From assembly GCF_004359375.1 (NCBI RefSeq), contig NZ_CP034726.1:744001-808000 (forward strand): DNA of 64,000 nucleotides, given 5' to 3'. Position numbers and translations under genes: made by a program. Source of the DNA: Acetilactobacillus jinshanensis (GTDB taxonomy: Bacteria; Bacillota; Bacilli; Lactobacillales; Lactobacillaceae). Shown piece by piece: positions 34,705-43,484 of the stretch (position 1 is the stretch's first letter; the number at the start of each line of letters is the position of its first letter). The notes below the pieces were generated by a model. The model ran no database searches, was not told the DNA's origin, and saw only the letters and a program-made list of their open reading frames with translations.

Positions 34705-36240
34705 GCTCGATTTGCCTTCCTAATTTTTAACGTAACTAATTATGCCTATCCATTATGAACTACTCGACACCTTATGGTGCCTGTTCTTGGGAACGCTCGT
34801 GCTTATTCAATACACGACTGTAGAGACGCATCTTGAACAGAGGTAGAGTTGTTAGCCTTGGCTTGTTCCAAGCCTAAACGCAGTATATTAATACTAGCAT
34901 TCACATCTCTGTCTTGTTTGGTATAACAATACGGGCAAATGAAGCTCCGAATATTTAACGGTTTAACACCAGTATTTTTACCACAAGTATGGCAAATTCT
35001 ACTGGTGTTCTTTGGATCAACTAACTCTAAATATTTGCCACACCAGGCACATTTATAAGTCAGTAATGTTCTAAACCGATACCATGAAGCACAAGCAACC
35101 GCCCTGGCTAACTTATGATTATGCTGCATATTGGAGACCTTTAGGTCTTCGATTGCTATAAAATCATAATGCCTAACTATCCATGTCGTTAAAAACTGTA
35201 AGTAATTGACTCGTTGATTTTTAATATGACGGTTAATTTTAGCTACTTCATGCTTGGCTTTTTGGTAATTGTGATATTCAGCTAGAGTCTTAACATGATG
35301 ATTAGGCATCTCCTTTTGAAGGTGCTGATTATAGCGAATATCCTTAATAGCATCACGTCTACGCCTCGCCGATAAGATTTGCCATTTATGTTTTATAGCT
35401 TCGCTCGCTTTGCTGTAATACTTAGAGTTCCATTTCATGCCATTCGATAAAATTGCTAGATCATCTAAGCCTACATCGATTCCGATTGCTCGATTTGTCT
35501 TCGGTAATTGTACTTGGCTTTCATACTCAACTGTCAAACTAGCAAAGTAATCTCCCGTGGAATCACGTGTGACTGTAACCTGTTTGATCGCACCAACTAA
35601 TGGCTCATTAAAACGAACCTTGACATATCCTAATTTAGCTAATTTTAGGACATGATATTTATCAATCTGCTTTGGAATGCTGGTAGTCCGATAGGACTGC
35701 TTAAAATAGTTCTTGGATTTAAATTTTGGCGCTTTAGCACGATGCTGAAATAAGTTCTGATAGGCTTGATATAAGATGCCTAGTTCGCATTGAAGTGATC
35801 GGCTATCTGCATAGGTAAGCCATTTATATTTCTTCTTTAATGATTTTAATTGATTGTATAAGTCATATTTACGAGGAAATTTTAACGGCTCTGGAATAGC
35901 TTTTTTAGCTATCTTATAGAGCTTAGCTCGGTTCCATTTACGTATTTCAATATCCAAGAAATAGTTCCATACAAATCGTATATCCCCAAATTGTTGATTA
36001 AGCCATGTCCGTTGATTTTGATTAGGATATAATTTAGCTTTAATTCCTTTAATTATTAACATTTTTACACCTTCTTTCTACATTTATATTATACCATAAT
36101 TATGTCTATACTTATTGATATATCAGCAATTAGACTAGTTTTATTGTGCTAAATTATTGATGAAAAGAGCCGTTACTTAACGGTTATTCATCTCGGTACT
36201 GAAGTACCGAGTTAACCTACAACGACAAAATCAAATAATT
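34705..36240 (-). mobile_element. Solo tnpB element with end hairpins (borders approximate)
   Basis: Downstream of tnpB a hairpin (34766-34781, minus-strand GGCACC-ATAA-GGTGTC) is the expected right-end structure and the probable 3' part of the guide RNA. On the left, CTCGGTAC-TGAA-GTACCGAG (36192-36211) and CCGTTA/TAACGG (36170-36183) are perfect hairpins. IS605-type elements have no inverted repeats or duplications, so exact ends cannot be fixed by eye. Confidence 0.55.
34803..36062 (-). CDS. tnpB: TnpB RNA-guided nuclease, IS200/IS605 type
   Basis: 419 residues. N-terminal OrfB_IS605 HTH (KLYPNQNQRTWLNQQFG), RuvC Asp in GIDVGLDDLA, RuvC Glu in IAIEDLKV, a zinc ribbon (CAWCGKYLELVDPKNTSRIC then CPYC) and the final RuvC Asp in DRDVNASINIL are all intact. 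TnpB nucleases use an RNA from their own 3' end. No tnpA is nearby, so this is a solo copy that would need transposase in trans. Start ATG 36062 behind AGAAGGTG. Confidence 0.92.
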   Translation of the reverse strand: MLIIKGIKAKLYPNQNQRTWLNQQFGDIRFVWNYFLDIEIRKWNRAKLYKIAKKAIPEPLKFPRKYDLYNQLKSLKKKYKWLTYADSRSLQCELGILYQAYQNLFQHRAKAPKFKSKNYFKQSYRTTSIPKQIDKYHVLKLAKLGYVKVRFNEPLVGAIKQVTVTRDSTGDYFASLTVEYESQVQLPKTNRAIGIDVGLDDLAILSNGMKWNSKYYSKASEAIKHKWQILSARRRRDAIKDIRYNQHLQKEMPNHHVKTLAEYHNYQKAKHEVAKINRHIKNQRVNYLQFLTTWIVRHYDFIAIEDLKVSNMQHNHKLARAVACASWYRFRTLLTYKCAWCGKYLELVDPKNTSRICHTCGKNTGVKPLNIRSFICPYCYTKQDRDVNASINILRLGLEQAKANNSTSVQDASLQSCIE

Positions 36241-36388
36241 ACTTACCATATGGATAGCTACTTTACATCTATATTACAAAATGTGACATTTGATTAATGT
36301 TACAAATTAATCAATTAACATTAAAGTATTGGCTATAGCCTTGCCATCAAGGCGGGTTCACAAATTTTAAAAATTTTTCAAAATCCCC

Positions 36389-36427
36389 TTGCCTTATTAC
36401 AAATGTAATAGTATTATTACAACTGTA
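36389..36427 (+). promoter_or_regulatory. Second CopY-type promoter with two cop boxes
   Basis: TTGCCT (36389-36394) and TATTAT (36412-36417) are 17 bases apart. TACAAATGTA (36398-36407) fills the spacer and TACAACTGTA (36418-36427) covers the predicted transcription start. Both fit TACAnnTGTA and the first is identical to the 3561-3570 operator. Another BlaI/CopY-family repressor could also use such sites. Confidence 0.75.
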
Positions 36428-36454
36428 ATCGAGTGACACAAGGAGATCGATAAT

Positions 36455-37021
36455 ATGTTTAAGAATAACGCAATGAAAAAATTCGCAATTGTAATCGCAA
36501 GCTTAGCATTGATCTTACCATTAGCATCAGTTGGTAACTCAGCAAGTGCTAAGAAAGTTAATCAAAAACAGACTGTTCGTGTAATCAAGAAATCTCATCA
36601 TGCTCATAAGTCGAACTCCGAATGGGTGGGTGAACACATGGATGATCACGGCAACGTTAAGGGTCACCACTATTACAAATTTGCCTACAATAAAAAAGAA
36701 TATCGAAAAGCCTTAAGAGACATGGCTACTAACCATGAAGGTATTAAGAAATTAGACCATAAGTACTTTGGTCACAAATCATACGCTTTCAAAGTTGGCT
36801 TCAATGATGCCTTAAAGAACACTCAGCATCGTAACTTAGTTAACAATAAACAGTATGAATACGGATACTTGGTTGCCGATGCCGCAACGATCGATGGTAA
36901 AGTTACTAAGAAGACCATTAACAGCGGCAAGACTTGGTACAATGATTTCAAGAAAAACGGTCCCGCAACTGCACCTGCTGATGAACAGATCAAGTGGGAA
37001 GCTCATATCGACACCCTTTAA
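36455..37021 (+). CDS. Secreted His-rich protein under CopY-type control
   Basis: 188 residues from ATG 36455 (AAGGAGAT). A signal peptide with ASA cleavage near residue 32 is followed by a Lys/His-rich segment (KKSHHAHKSN, then EHMDDHGNVKGHHYYK) and a domain of about 120 residues with many Tyr/Asn. No known family. The two upstream cop boxes predict induction by copper, and the His/Met-containing N-terminal region could bind copper outside the cell. Monocistronic. Confidence 0.75.
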   Translation: MFKNNAMKKFAIVIASLALILPLASVGNSASAKKVNQKQTVRVIKKSHHAHKSNSEWVGEHMDDHGNVKGHHYYKFAYNKKEYRKALRDMATNHEGIKKLDHKYFGHKSYAFKVGFNDALKNTQHRNLVNNKQYEYGYLVADAATIDGKVTKKTINSGKTWYNDFKKNGPATAPADEQIKWEAHIDTL

Positions 37022-37060
37022 TTTAAGGTAATCAACTCCTAAAAATATCAAAACAAAAAT

Positions 37061-37096
37061 AAAAAATCCACAGATGTAAAAATCTGTGGATTTTTT
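37061..37096. terminator. Bidirectional terminator
   Basis: AAAAAATCCACAGA pairs with TCTGTGGATTTTTT. Confidence 0.9.
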
Positions 37097-37140
37097 ATTT
37101 CGCTATGTTATTTTCTTCATTTCTTAAAAATGGCAAAAAG

Positions 37141-37160
37141 AAAAGCGCTAATTAAAGCGC
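37141..37160 (-). terminator. Weak terminator after the rarA-distal remnant
   Basis: On the minus strand GCGCT-TTAATT-AGCGC is followed by TTTTC. Short stem, hence modest confidence. Confidence 0.45.
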
Positions 37161-37174
37161 CCTACTTTAATCAT

Positions 37175-37407
37175 TCAGTAAGTAATCGGCTTACCACGGT
37201 GACTATCCGCTATTGAATTTTTAGTAACGGTTGCTCTATTTATGGGTGCCGTTGCCACAGATCTATTAATGCTGTCAAAGTTTTTAGACGCCTGTCGTTC
37301 AGTAGTTAATTCTGCTAAACGATTAGTGTATTCTATCCATCATTGGCATAAGTAGAATAGGTCGAAGGGACGCGACTAGTAATTAACCACGTCTCTTTTT
37401 CGTTAAC
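37175..37407 (-). pseudogene. Remnant coding sequence without a start
   Basis: Downstream of rarA, one minus-strand frame reads TWLITSRVPSTYSTYANDG and stops. The neighbouring frame then reads EYTNRLAELTTERQASKNFD and on to HRGKPITY-stop. The protein-like composition across a frame change suggests a decayed small gene, but no start codon or family could be recognised. Confidence 0.3.
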
Positions 37408-37452
37408 TTAATAAATTACACCATATATTGCATCTTGATTATTTTCATTTGA

Positions 37453-38760
37453 CTAAAACAACCACTTTTTCCACGTCTTATCCTTCGGTGTTTTACCTTC
37501 CGCAATCAATAGCCGATAATACTGTTTCTTGAAGTTAGCTTCGTCACCATTAGCTTTTGGTCGGTAAAACTGTTCATTCGTTAACTGTGTTGGCAAATAT
37601 TGCTGCTTAACCCAGTCATGCGGATAATCATGGGGATATTTATAATGCAAACCGTGACCTAATTGGTGGGCGCCTTTATAATGGGTGTCTTTTAAGTCTT
37701 CCGGAATGTGTCCCAAATGACCCTTTCGAATGCTAGTAATGGCGTGATCTAAAGCGTTCATCCCGCTATTCGATTTCTGTGATAAACACAGGATAATAAC
37801 GGCATCAGCAATCGGAATTCGCCCTTCCGGTAAACCTAAGTGTAAAGCGGCTCGAATCGCTTCGGTCGTAAAAATGCAAGCTTCAGGATTAGCCAAACCG
37901 ATATCTTCATACGGGATCACGCTTAACCGCCGGCAGATTGAATCCAAATCACCGCCGTTGATCAAACGGGCAACATAATACAAAGCTGCGTCAACGTCAC
38001 TACCACGAATCGATTTCTGCATCGCTGAAATCAAATCATAATGGGCATCGCCACCCTTATCAACGGTAAAAGCTTTCTGCTGCAAACATTCCTCCATATC
38101 GGATAACTTAACGTGAATTTTACCATTTTTATCCTTATCGGTTGACTTCACAGCTAATTCCAAAGCGTTTAAAGCCACCCGAGCGTCACCATTGGCTCGC
38201 TGGCACAGAAAATCTTCCGCATCCGAATCCATCTTAACCGGATATTTACCCAGGCCGTTCTGCTGATCCTTTAAAGCTCGGTCTACAGCAACCTTAATAT
38301 CCTTTGCGGTTAACGGGTGGACCTGAAAGATCTGGACCCGGCTCCGGATAGCTGGGTTAATGTTAAGGTACGGATTTTCGGTCGTGGCACCGATTAAAAT
38401 CACGTGACCATCTTCAGTTAATGATAATAAATAGTCCTGATCAGATTTATTCATCCGATGAATTTCGTCAATAAATAAAACGATCGTGCCAACCTTATGG
38501 GCATATTTGGCCATTGCTTCTAAATCTTTTTTAGTATCGTTCGCAGCATTTAGACTGCGAAACGGGTACTTAGTACTTCCGGCAATCGCTTCCGCAATAC
38601 TGGTTTTACCGGTACCCGGTGGACCATATAAGATCATGCTAGACAAAACTCGTGACTTCACCATCCGGGTAATAATTTTTCCGGGACCGATCAACTGCGG
38701 CTGACCAATCACGTCTTCAATTTTACGGGGTCGCATCCGATAAGCCAATGGTCTTAGCAT
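37453..38760 (-). CDS. rarA: Replication-associated recombination protein A
   Basis: 435 residues. AAA+ clamp-loader-like ATPase (RarA/MgsA) acting at stalled replication forks. Walker A GPPGTGKTS near 44-52, Walker B VLFIDEIHRM near 95, sensor ATTENP near 125 and the C-terminal MgsA domain (SGMNALDHAITSIRKG, GAHQLGHGLHYKYPHDYP) are in order. ATG 38760 directly follows the stop of the permease gene (TAAATG), so they share a transcript. Confidence 0.94.
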   Translation of the reverse strand: MLRPLAYRMRPRKIEDVIGQPQLIGPGKIITRMVKSRVLSSMILYGPPGTGKTSIAEAIAGSTKYPFRSLNAANDTKKDLEAMAKYAHKVGTIVLFIDEIHRMNKSDQDYLLSLTEDGHVILIGATTENPYLNINPAIRSRVQIFQVHPLTAKDIKVAVDRALKDQQNGLGKYPVKMDSDAEDFLCQRANGDARVALNALELAVKSTDKDKNGKIHVKLSDMEECLQQKAFTVDKGGDAHYDLISAMQKSIRGSDVDAALYYVARLINGGDLDSICRRLSVIPYEDIGLANPEACIFTTEAIRAALHLGLPEGRIPIADAVIILCLSQKSNSGMNALDHAITSIRKGHLGHIPEDLKDTHYKGAHQLGHGLHYKYPHDYPHDWVKQQYLPTQLTNEQFYRPKANGDEANFKKQYYRLLIAEGKTPKDKTWKKWLF

Positions 38761-40116
38761 TTAATCCACCTTCTTATTTTTAAGATAATCCGAAATATAT
38801 TTACCAGCGTATAAAATCGCTAATAGGATTAACGAATCCATCAACGCCATTAACGTGCTCTTCTGTAACAGTAAAACAATAACCACGAATAACATAAATG
38901 CTAACGTGTAGTAATCAGAAAATGGGTACCACGGAATTCGAAACGAGCCTAACTTATAATTAGTTTTTCGATAACGGAGATGAGTTAATACGATCAAGAT
39001 CCAGATCAATAGGAAACAAGTCGTCGACATCCCGGTAATCAAGGTAAAGGCACCCTTTGAAATCATTAAATTCAACGGAATGGCGGCCGCAATCCCAATG
39101 ATCGATAAAATCACAGCATGCATCGGCACGTGATGCTTAGATAACGAATCAAAGAAGCGGCCGAGTTTGGTTTTACGGTTAGTCAGCGAGAAAACCATTC
39201 GACTGGTTGTATAAATCCCACTGTTGCATGATGATAATGCAGCGGTTAAGACCACGAAGTTAATAATGGCCGCAGCAGAACGAATACCCAGATTAGAAAA
39301 GACCTGAACGAACGGACTGGTCGATGCTGAAATTCGGTTCCATGGATAAATGCACATCAAAGCTAATAACGAACCCACATAAAATAATAGGATACGGGTT
39401 GGGACACTGTTGATGCATTTCGGTAATTCTTTCTCTGGATTTTGGGTCTCCGAAGCGGTCATCCCAATCATTTCGATCCCAGTAAAACTAAATGTCAGCA
39501 TCTGAAATGACATGATAAAGCCTTTGATCCCATGAGCAAAGAAGCCATGATTAACTAAATTCATCGGTGTGGCATGACCAGCATTGGTCTTAACGTCAAA
39601 CAGAACCAAGACGATCCCAGTAATGATCAAAATCACGATTGCCACAATCTTAATCAACGCAAACCAGAATTCAGCTTCACCGAAAATTGAAACGTCAGAT
39701 GTATTAATTAAAAATAAAATCGCTAGAACGATTAATCCGGTTACCCACGCTGGCAAGCCCGGAAACCAGAACTGCATATACAGTCCAGTTGCCGTTACAT
39801 CGGCCATTGCCATCGTGATCCAGCAGAACCAGTAGACCCAGCCAGCAACAAAACCGGTGCGGTGCCCTAGATATTTACCGATAAATTCGATGTACGAACT
39901 GCAGTTGGGATCGGACATTAATAGTTCACCCAAAGCTCGCATTAGAAAAAAGAACGCCAGACCGGCGATCAGATAAGCTACAATCAACGAAGGTCCAGCA
40001 AAATGGATTGACTGACCGGCTCCCAAGAAGAGACCGGTACCGATGGCGCCGCCTAAGGCCATTAATTCAACGTGACGCGACTTTAGGCCACGTGCCAGTC
40101 CTTTATGCTTATTCAT
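38761..40116 (-). CDS. APC-family amino acid permease
   Basis: 451 residues with 12 membrane segments. The HVELMALGGAIGTGLFLGAG opening and GELLMSDPNCSSYIEFIGKYLG segment place it in the AAT group (ProY/AnsP/CycA/GabP-like) of proton-coupled amino acid importers. The exact substrate is not readable. Upstream gene of rarA in the same operon. Confidence 0.87.
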   Translation of the reverse strand: MNKHKGLARGLKSRHVELMALGGAIGTGLFLGAGQSIHFAGPSLIVAYLIAGLAFFFLMRALGELLMSDPNCSSYIEFIGKYLGHRTGFVAGWVYWFCWITMAMADVTATGLYMQFWFPGLPAWVTGLIVLAILFLINTSDVSIFGEAEFWFALIKIVAIVILIITGIVLVLFDVKTNAGHATPMNLVNHGFFAHGIKGFIMSFQMLTFSFTGIEMIGMTASETQNPEKELPKCINSVPTRILLFYVGSLLALMCIYPWNRISASTSPFVQVFSNLGIRSAAAIINFVVLTAALSSCNSGIYTTSRMVFSLTNRKTKLGRFFDSLSKHHVPMHAVILSIIGIAAAIPLNLMISKGAFTLITGMSTTCFLLIWILIVLTHLRYRKTNYKLGSFRIPWYPFSDYYTLAFMLFVVIVLLLQKSTLMALMDSLILLAILYAGKYISDYLKNKKVD

Positions 40117-40237
40117 ATAAAATCAAAACCCCTTAATTCATTAGCTAACCATTATTATAACAGACGATCAGCCTCGATATATTTAATCTTTGATGGTTTG
40201 TGATCCACTCTATAATTAACCGATAGAGCTATATAGC

Positions 40238-40267
40238 TTGACAGTTAAGCATTATTCCTAATATAAT
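40238..40267 (+). promoter_or_regulatory. Promoter of the triple winged-helix gene
   Basis: TTGACA (40238-40243) and TATAAT (40262-40267) with an 18-base spacer; both hexamers are perfect. About 90 bases of leader follow. Confidence 0.8.
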
Positions 40268-40358
40268 CCCTATTGAAGCCACTTTTACGTGGTAATTATT
40301 ACATAGCTATTAAGATTTAAAATAATCTTATATCGAATATACAAAGGAAATTCACTTT

Positions 40359-41807
40359 ATGGACATTAAAAGCATGAACGAGGCCTTAATGAGACACAAT
40401 TCCCAGGTTGACCAACAGCCCCAGAATCCTGATCATAAGGCTAAAAAAGCTAAATCAACCATTAAATTATCAAAAACTCAACAAAAAGTCGTTAACTTAA
40501 TCGCTGAAGCGCAGGCAACCCACCACAGCTTTAGAGGTACGAATAAGGATATACATAATAAGATCGGTGTGGCTTCTGGTTACGCCAGTCAGACCATTAA
40601 TAAACTCTTCAAACATGGTTTAATTAACGTTAAGGGCAAAACCAGTAACCGTGCCATTACCTTAACTGATAAAGCTAAGCCGCTAGTTACTAAATCAAAG
40701 CCAACGTTAGTTAAGAAGCCGAAAGCACCAAAAATTGTTAAACCAGTTCAACCTAAACATAAAGCTCCAGACATTATGAAGATATGGAACCAAATGCCGA
40801 AAGCTCAACAAAAGATCTTCAGTAACATCGCTAGTGATACATCGAGTAATGACGATGATGATCGCCACGTGACCCGTTTAAGTAACGGTGATTTAGCTCG
40901 ACAGTCAAAGGTTAGTCATACCTACGCTAGCGCTGCCGTGGGTCGACTTAAAAAAGCCGGTTTCATCAAGACCGCTGGCTTCACTGAAAACCGAATCATC
41001 TTTTTAGCTCCGATGGGTTACAAGATGCTTCAAATCCTGAAGGATAACGGTCACAAGTTACAGCAGATGGCCAATAAGTTGCCGAAGCTTCAGTCTAAAG
41101 TCTTCTCTCTAATTTTCCATAACATGAAGAAACCGGATCAGGGTAAAGATCTAATCTGCCATCTTACTAACAAGCAGATTTCACAGAAGCTTCACGTTAA
41201 GTACTCAAGTACGACCGCTACGTTAGCCGTTCTACGTAAGAAACACTTGATCCGTAATTCTGGTACCGGCTCCAAACGCATTATGATCTTAACACCTAAG
41301 GGCCGCCACTTAGCTAAGCACGTCGATCCAAATTATAATCATGCCCGTAGCCAGAAAAGTTCAATTATGATCGGGACCAACCGGATCAACCTTAACGATT
41401 TAGTCCCGTTAAACGTTCATTCACCAATCTATCCATACGAATTAATTTTCAAACGTGGTGATAAGGACAGTGAAGCCAACCCGTTCGTTAATGGCAACGA
41501 CGAAATCACCTTAAAAGGTTCTAAATTCTTCGAACTCCTTAAGAAGTACGATGCCGTTCGTTTCTATCAGGATCAGGCTCATCCCGACATCATCGGTTTA
41601 AAACCATGCCGACCGAACCGCAGCGATCCTGCCGTTGTTAAATTAATCAAGCATAATCACCGAATCGTCATCTGGAGCTACATGCTAGTTCAGGCCTTTA
41701 ACCGTAACGCTAAGCCGGGTACGTCTCAGCATCTGTACATCCCTGGCAAGAAGTTGAATAACATTATCCTGTTCAACTCAGCTAAGGTGCAGGAGTACTT
41801 TAAATAA
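40359..41807 (+). CDS. Orphan protein with three tandem winged-helix-like repeats
   Basis: 482 residues. Three repeats of about 75 residues share an opening (K/PxxQxKVxxLI), a middle with T/SNxxIxxK/QxxVxxxYAS, a helix xxxLxKxGLI and a strand RxIxLTxxGxxL. They lie at about 32-115, 140-225 and 233-320. This is MarR/DnaD-like winged-helix geometry. A distinct C-terminal domain (about 330-482) follows a Lys/Pro linker. It has a strong promoter and AAAGGAAA ribosome site and is monocistronic. It may be a DNA-binding initiator or regulator of the adjoining ParA-containing island; unknown. Confidence 0.7.
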   Translation: MDIKSMNEALMRHNSQVDQQPQNPDHKAKKAKSTIKLSKTQQKVVNLIAEAQATHHSFRGTNKDIHNKIGVASGYASQTINKLFKHGLINVKGKTSNRAITLTDKAKPLVTKSKPTLVKKPKAPKIVKPVQPKHKAPDIMKIWNQMPKAQQKIFSNIASDTSSNDDDDRHVTRLSNGDLARQSKVSHTYASAAVGRLKKAGFIKTAGFTENRIIFLAPMGYKMLQILKDNGHKLQQMANKLPKLQSKVFSLIFHNMKKPDQGKDLICHLTNKQISQKLHVKYSSTTATLAVLRKKHLIRNSGTGSKRIMILTPKGRHLAKHVDPNYNHARSQKSSIMIGTNRINLNDLVPLNVHSPIYPYELIFKRGDKDSEANPFVNGNDEITLKGSKFFELLKKYDAVRFYQDQAHPDIIGLKPCRPNRSDPAVVKLIKHNHRIVIWSYMLVQAFNRNAKPGTSQHLYIPGKKLNNIILFNSAKVQEYFK

Positions 41808-41833
41808 GAATTAAAGATATTCAAATTAATTTT

Positions 41834-41869
41834 ATCCCGATAGTTATTAATTAACTACCGGGATTTTTT
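41834..41869. terminator. Bidirectional terminator
   Basis: ATCCCGATAGTTA pairs with TAACTACCGGGAT, followed by TTTTT, between convergent genes. Confidence 0.85.
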
Positions 41870-41874
41870 ATTAG

Positions 41875-42132
41875 TTATTGATAGCTCTTCGCAATCAGGA
41901 TTGTTACGACCCCAATAATGATAATAATGGCAACGAAGACCCACGTGATCTGTTCTGGAACCCGATCCGGGTTTTCCATCTTAAAGTCAAAAATCACACC
42001 GTGAAGCCAGCTTAAAAAAGCGTCGCCCCATTTGTACTTGCGCAAGAACTTTTCGATCTTAGACCAGTATTTATAGCCGAAAAAGATGGCTAGAGCGATG
42101 ATTAAGACAATGATTAAAAATTTGATCATCAT
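41875..42132 (-). CDS. Small two-span membrane protein
   Basis: 85 residues: an N-terminal helix (FLIIVLIIALAIFFGYKYW), a basic amphipathic middle and a C-terminal helix (WVFVAIIIIIGVVTILIA). ATG after AGGAG. Not recognised. It lies 38 bases after the duplicated orphan protein and is probably co-transcribed with it. Confidence 0.65.
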   Translation of the reverse strand: MMIKFLIIVLIIALAIFFGYKYWSKIEKFLRKYKWGDAFLSWLHGVIFDFKMENPDRVPEQITWVFVAIIIIIGVVTILIAKSYQ

Positions 42133-42170
42133 TTATAACTCCTTAAATTAGATTCGATTACCTAGAGGTT

Positions 42171-43019
42171 TTAACGTTGGAAAGCGCGGTCCAAAATTGC
42201 GCGAATCGTCTGCCGATCATTATGAATTTGCCAGCGTTCATCGTCAGTAAAACTCATTTTCGGTAAATAACGTGGCTGACGAAGCGCTTCTAACCCATGG
42301 AGCCGATGAAGTAATAAGGTTCCCAGATAAATATTATCGTCCTGAGCCAAGTGCTCGCTGCGAATGGCGCGCTGTTGCTGACGAGTTGGATAATAATAAT
42401 ACTGCCGTAAGATCATGTAATTGACCTTTGGCAAGTAACTTAAACGGAAAATTAGCTGACGAACTAATGAAATCTGGCACTGTTGGTGTTTCGGTGGTCG
42501 TTTAACGACTCGGCACCAACTACTGAGGACCCGTTCAACTTTATTGCGAGACCATTCTTTGTACATCCCAAAGTCTTCGTCATCAGCTTGATCCAAGCGC
42601 TTGATTTGCGGATACTTCGTGAACTTCTTTTGCAGAACGTTAATGATGCTGTGAAACGCATCAGCGAGCTGCCGAAACTGCAGGGTGCCCACCATCGACT
42701 TCGATAAGTTCGGTGATTGGCGATACTTCATGAGTTTTCTTTCCAACTTATGGACGGCGTAGTTAAACTTTAGATAATCCAGGTCCTTAGCTTTAACGAC
42801 TTCCGTAAGCCGAGGCTGCTGTTCCATCGGATGGTAAAAGAGTTCAGCCAATAGAGCCTGCTCTTTGGGTGAAAGATAGGACATCCGAAAGTAAAACTGT
42901 TCCATGTACTTGAGGCCGTTCAGTGTCAATCGATCAAAGTGATGATCTAAGTTGTACCACGCCTTTAAAACGTGACGGACCTGACGACCGTTCCAATTCT
43001 TTTTCAAAGTACACGTCAC
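42171..43019 (-). CDS. Orphan protein with an internal duplication
   Basis: 282 residues made of two related halves. WNGRQVRHVLKAWYNLD near 9 aligns with WSRNKVERVLSSWCRVV near 153. FYFRMSYLSPKEQALLAELFYHP aligns with LIFRLSYLPKVNYMILRQYYYYP, and HKLERKLMKYRQSPNLS with HRLHGLEALRQPRYLPKMS. The pattern resembles ArpU/sigma-like helical regulators but no firm family was recognised. ATG 43019 follows AAGGGCGG. Confidence 0.65.
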   Translation of the reverse strand: MTCTLKKNWNGRQVRHVLKAWYNLDHHFDRLTLNGLKYMEQFYFRMSYLSPKEQALLAELFYHPMEQQPRLTEVVKAKDLDYLKFNYAVHKLERKLMKYRQSPNLSKSMVGTLQFRQLADAFHSIINVLQKKFTKYPQIKRLDQADDEDFGMYKEWSRNKVERVLSSWCRVVKRPPKHQQCQISLVRQLIFRLSYLPKVNYMILRQYYYYPTRQQQRAIRSEHLAQDDNIYLGTLLLHRLHGLEALRQPRYLPKMSFTDDERWQIHNDRQTIRAILDRAFQR

Positions 43020-43089
43020 CGCCCTTTCACTGTTATTTTAAGGCTTATCGGCTCCAAAAACACACATTTTTGAAGCTAATTTAGGTAAA

Positions 43090-43217
43090 TTAAAAGAGTT
43101 AAGAATGTATCGCAGTTCTTAACTCTCTTTGTGGAAGGATTATTTAATTGGTGCCGCTGCCTTACGACGGCGACAATGGATTAAGTTTAATACAAACTTA
43201 ATTACCATTCTAGTATA
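43090..43217 (-). ncRNA. Candidate small RNA between the orphan gene and parA module
   Basis: On the minus strand an extended -10 (TGATATACT, 43212-43220) is followed by about 115 bases with three stems. These are TTAAGTTT/AAACTTAA, a GC-rich GCCG...CGGC arm near 43160, and GAGTTAAGAA/TTCTTAACTC (43096-43125) followed by TTTT. The only frame is 22 codons (43140-43208, starting at the ATG 3 bases after the -10), too close to the promoter to be normally translated. The parA module and orphan gene flank it. Confidence 0.45.
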
Positions 43218-43262
43218 TCAAAAATCGATGACTTTTTTAACCTCTAAGAAGGTTAAATTTGT

Positions 43263-43484
43263 TTATTTGAAGTGCTTAGAATTAATAGCATATTCCAGCA
43301 TTGCGTCAACGACGTCGATCATCTTCTGATCACTGAAAAATGCCCGTTTTTTGATTTCACGATAGATGCTGTCCCGGATCTGAACGGGATGGCTACCTTC
43401 GCTCTTCTGATTAAAGGGACTCTTTGCATGACCAATCTGATGATCAGCTTGTTGATTCATCTTTTTCAAGAAGTCGTCACTCAT
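43263..43484 (-). CDS. Ribbon-helix-helix partner of ParA
   Basis: 73 residues. A Gln/His-rich N terminus is followed by HPVQIRDSIYREIKKRAFFSD and MIDVVDAMLEYAI, a ribbon-helix-helix-like DNA-binding domain. The start overlaps the parA stop (TGATG) with AAAGGGG ahead. Small RHH proteins act as centromere-binding partners of ParA on Gram-positive plasmids; here that role is inferred from context. Confidence 0.7.
   Translation of the reverse strand: MSDDFLKKMNQQADHQIGHAKSPFNQKSEGSHPVQIRDSIYREIKKRAFFSDQKMIDVVDAMLEYAINSKHFK

Noticed and set aside
34803-36062. tnpB as a Cas12 gene
   Set aside because: Size, OrfB HTH and zinc ribbon fit TnpB, and there is no CRISPR array or adaptation gene.
36166-36215. 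CRISPR-like repeats near tnpB
   Set aside because: Two different hairpins, no repeated unit with spacers; better explained as an IS605-type end.
43140-43208. 22-codon gene in the candidate small RNA
   Set aside because: The ATG is 3 bases from the -10 hexamer, leaving no leader or ribosome site.
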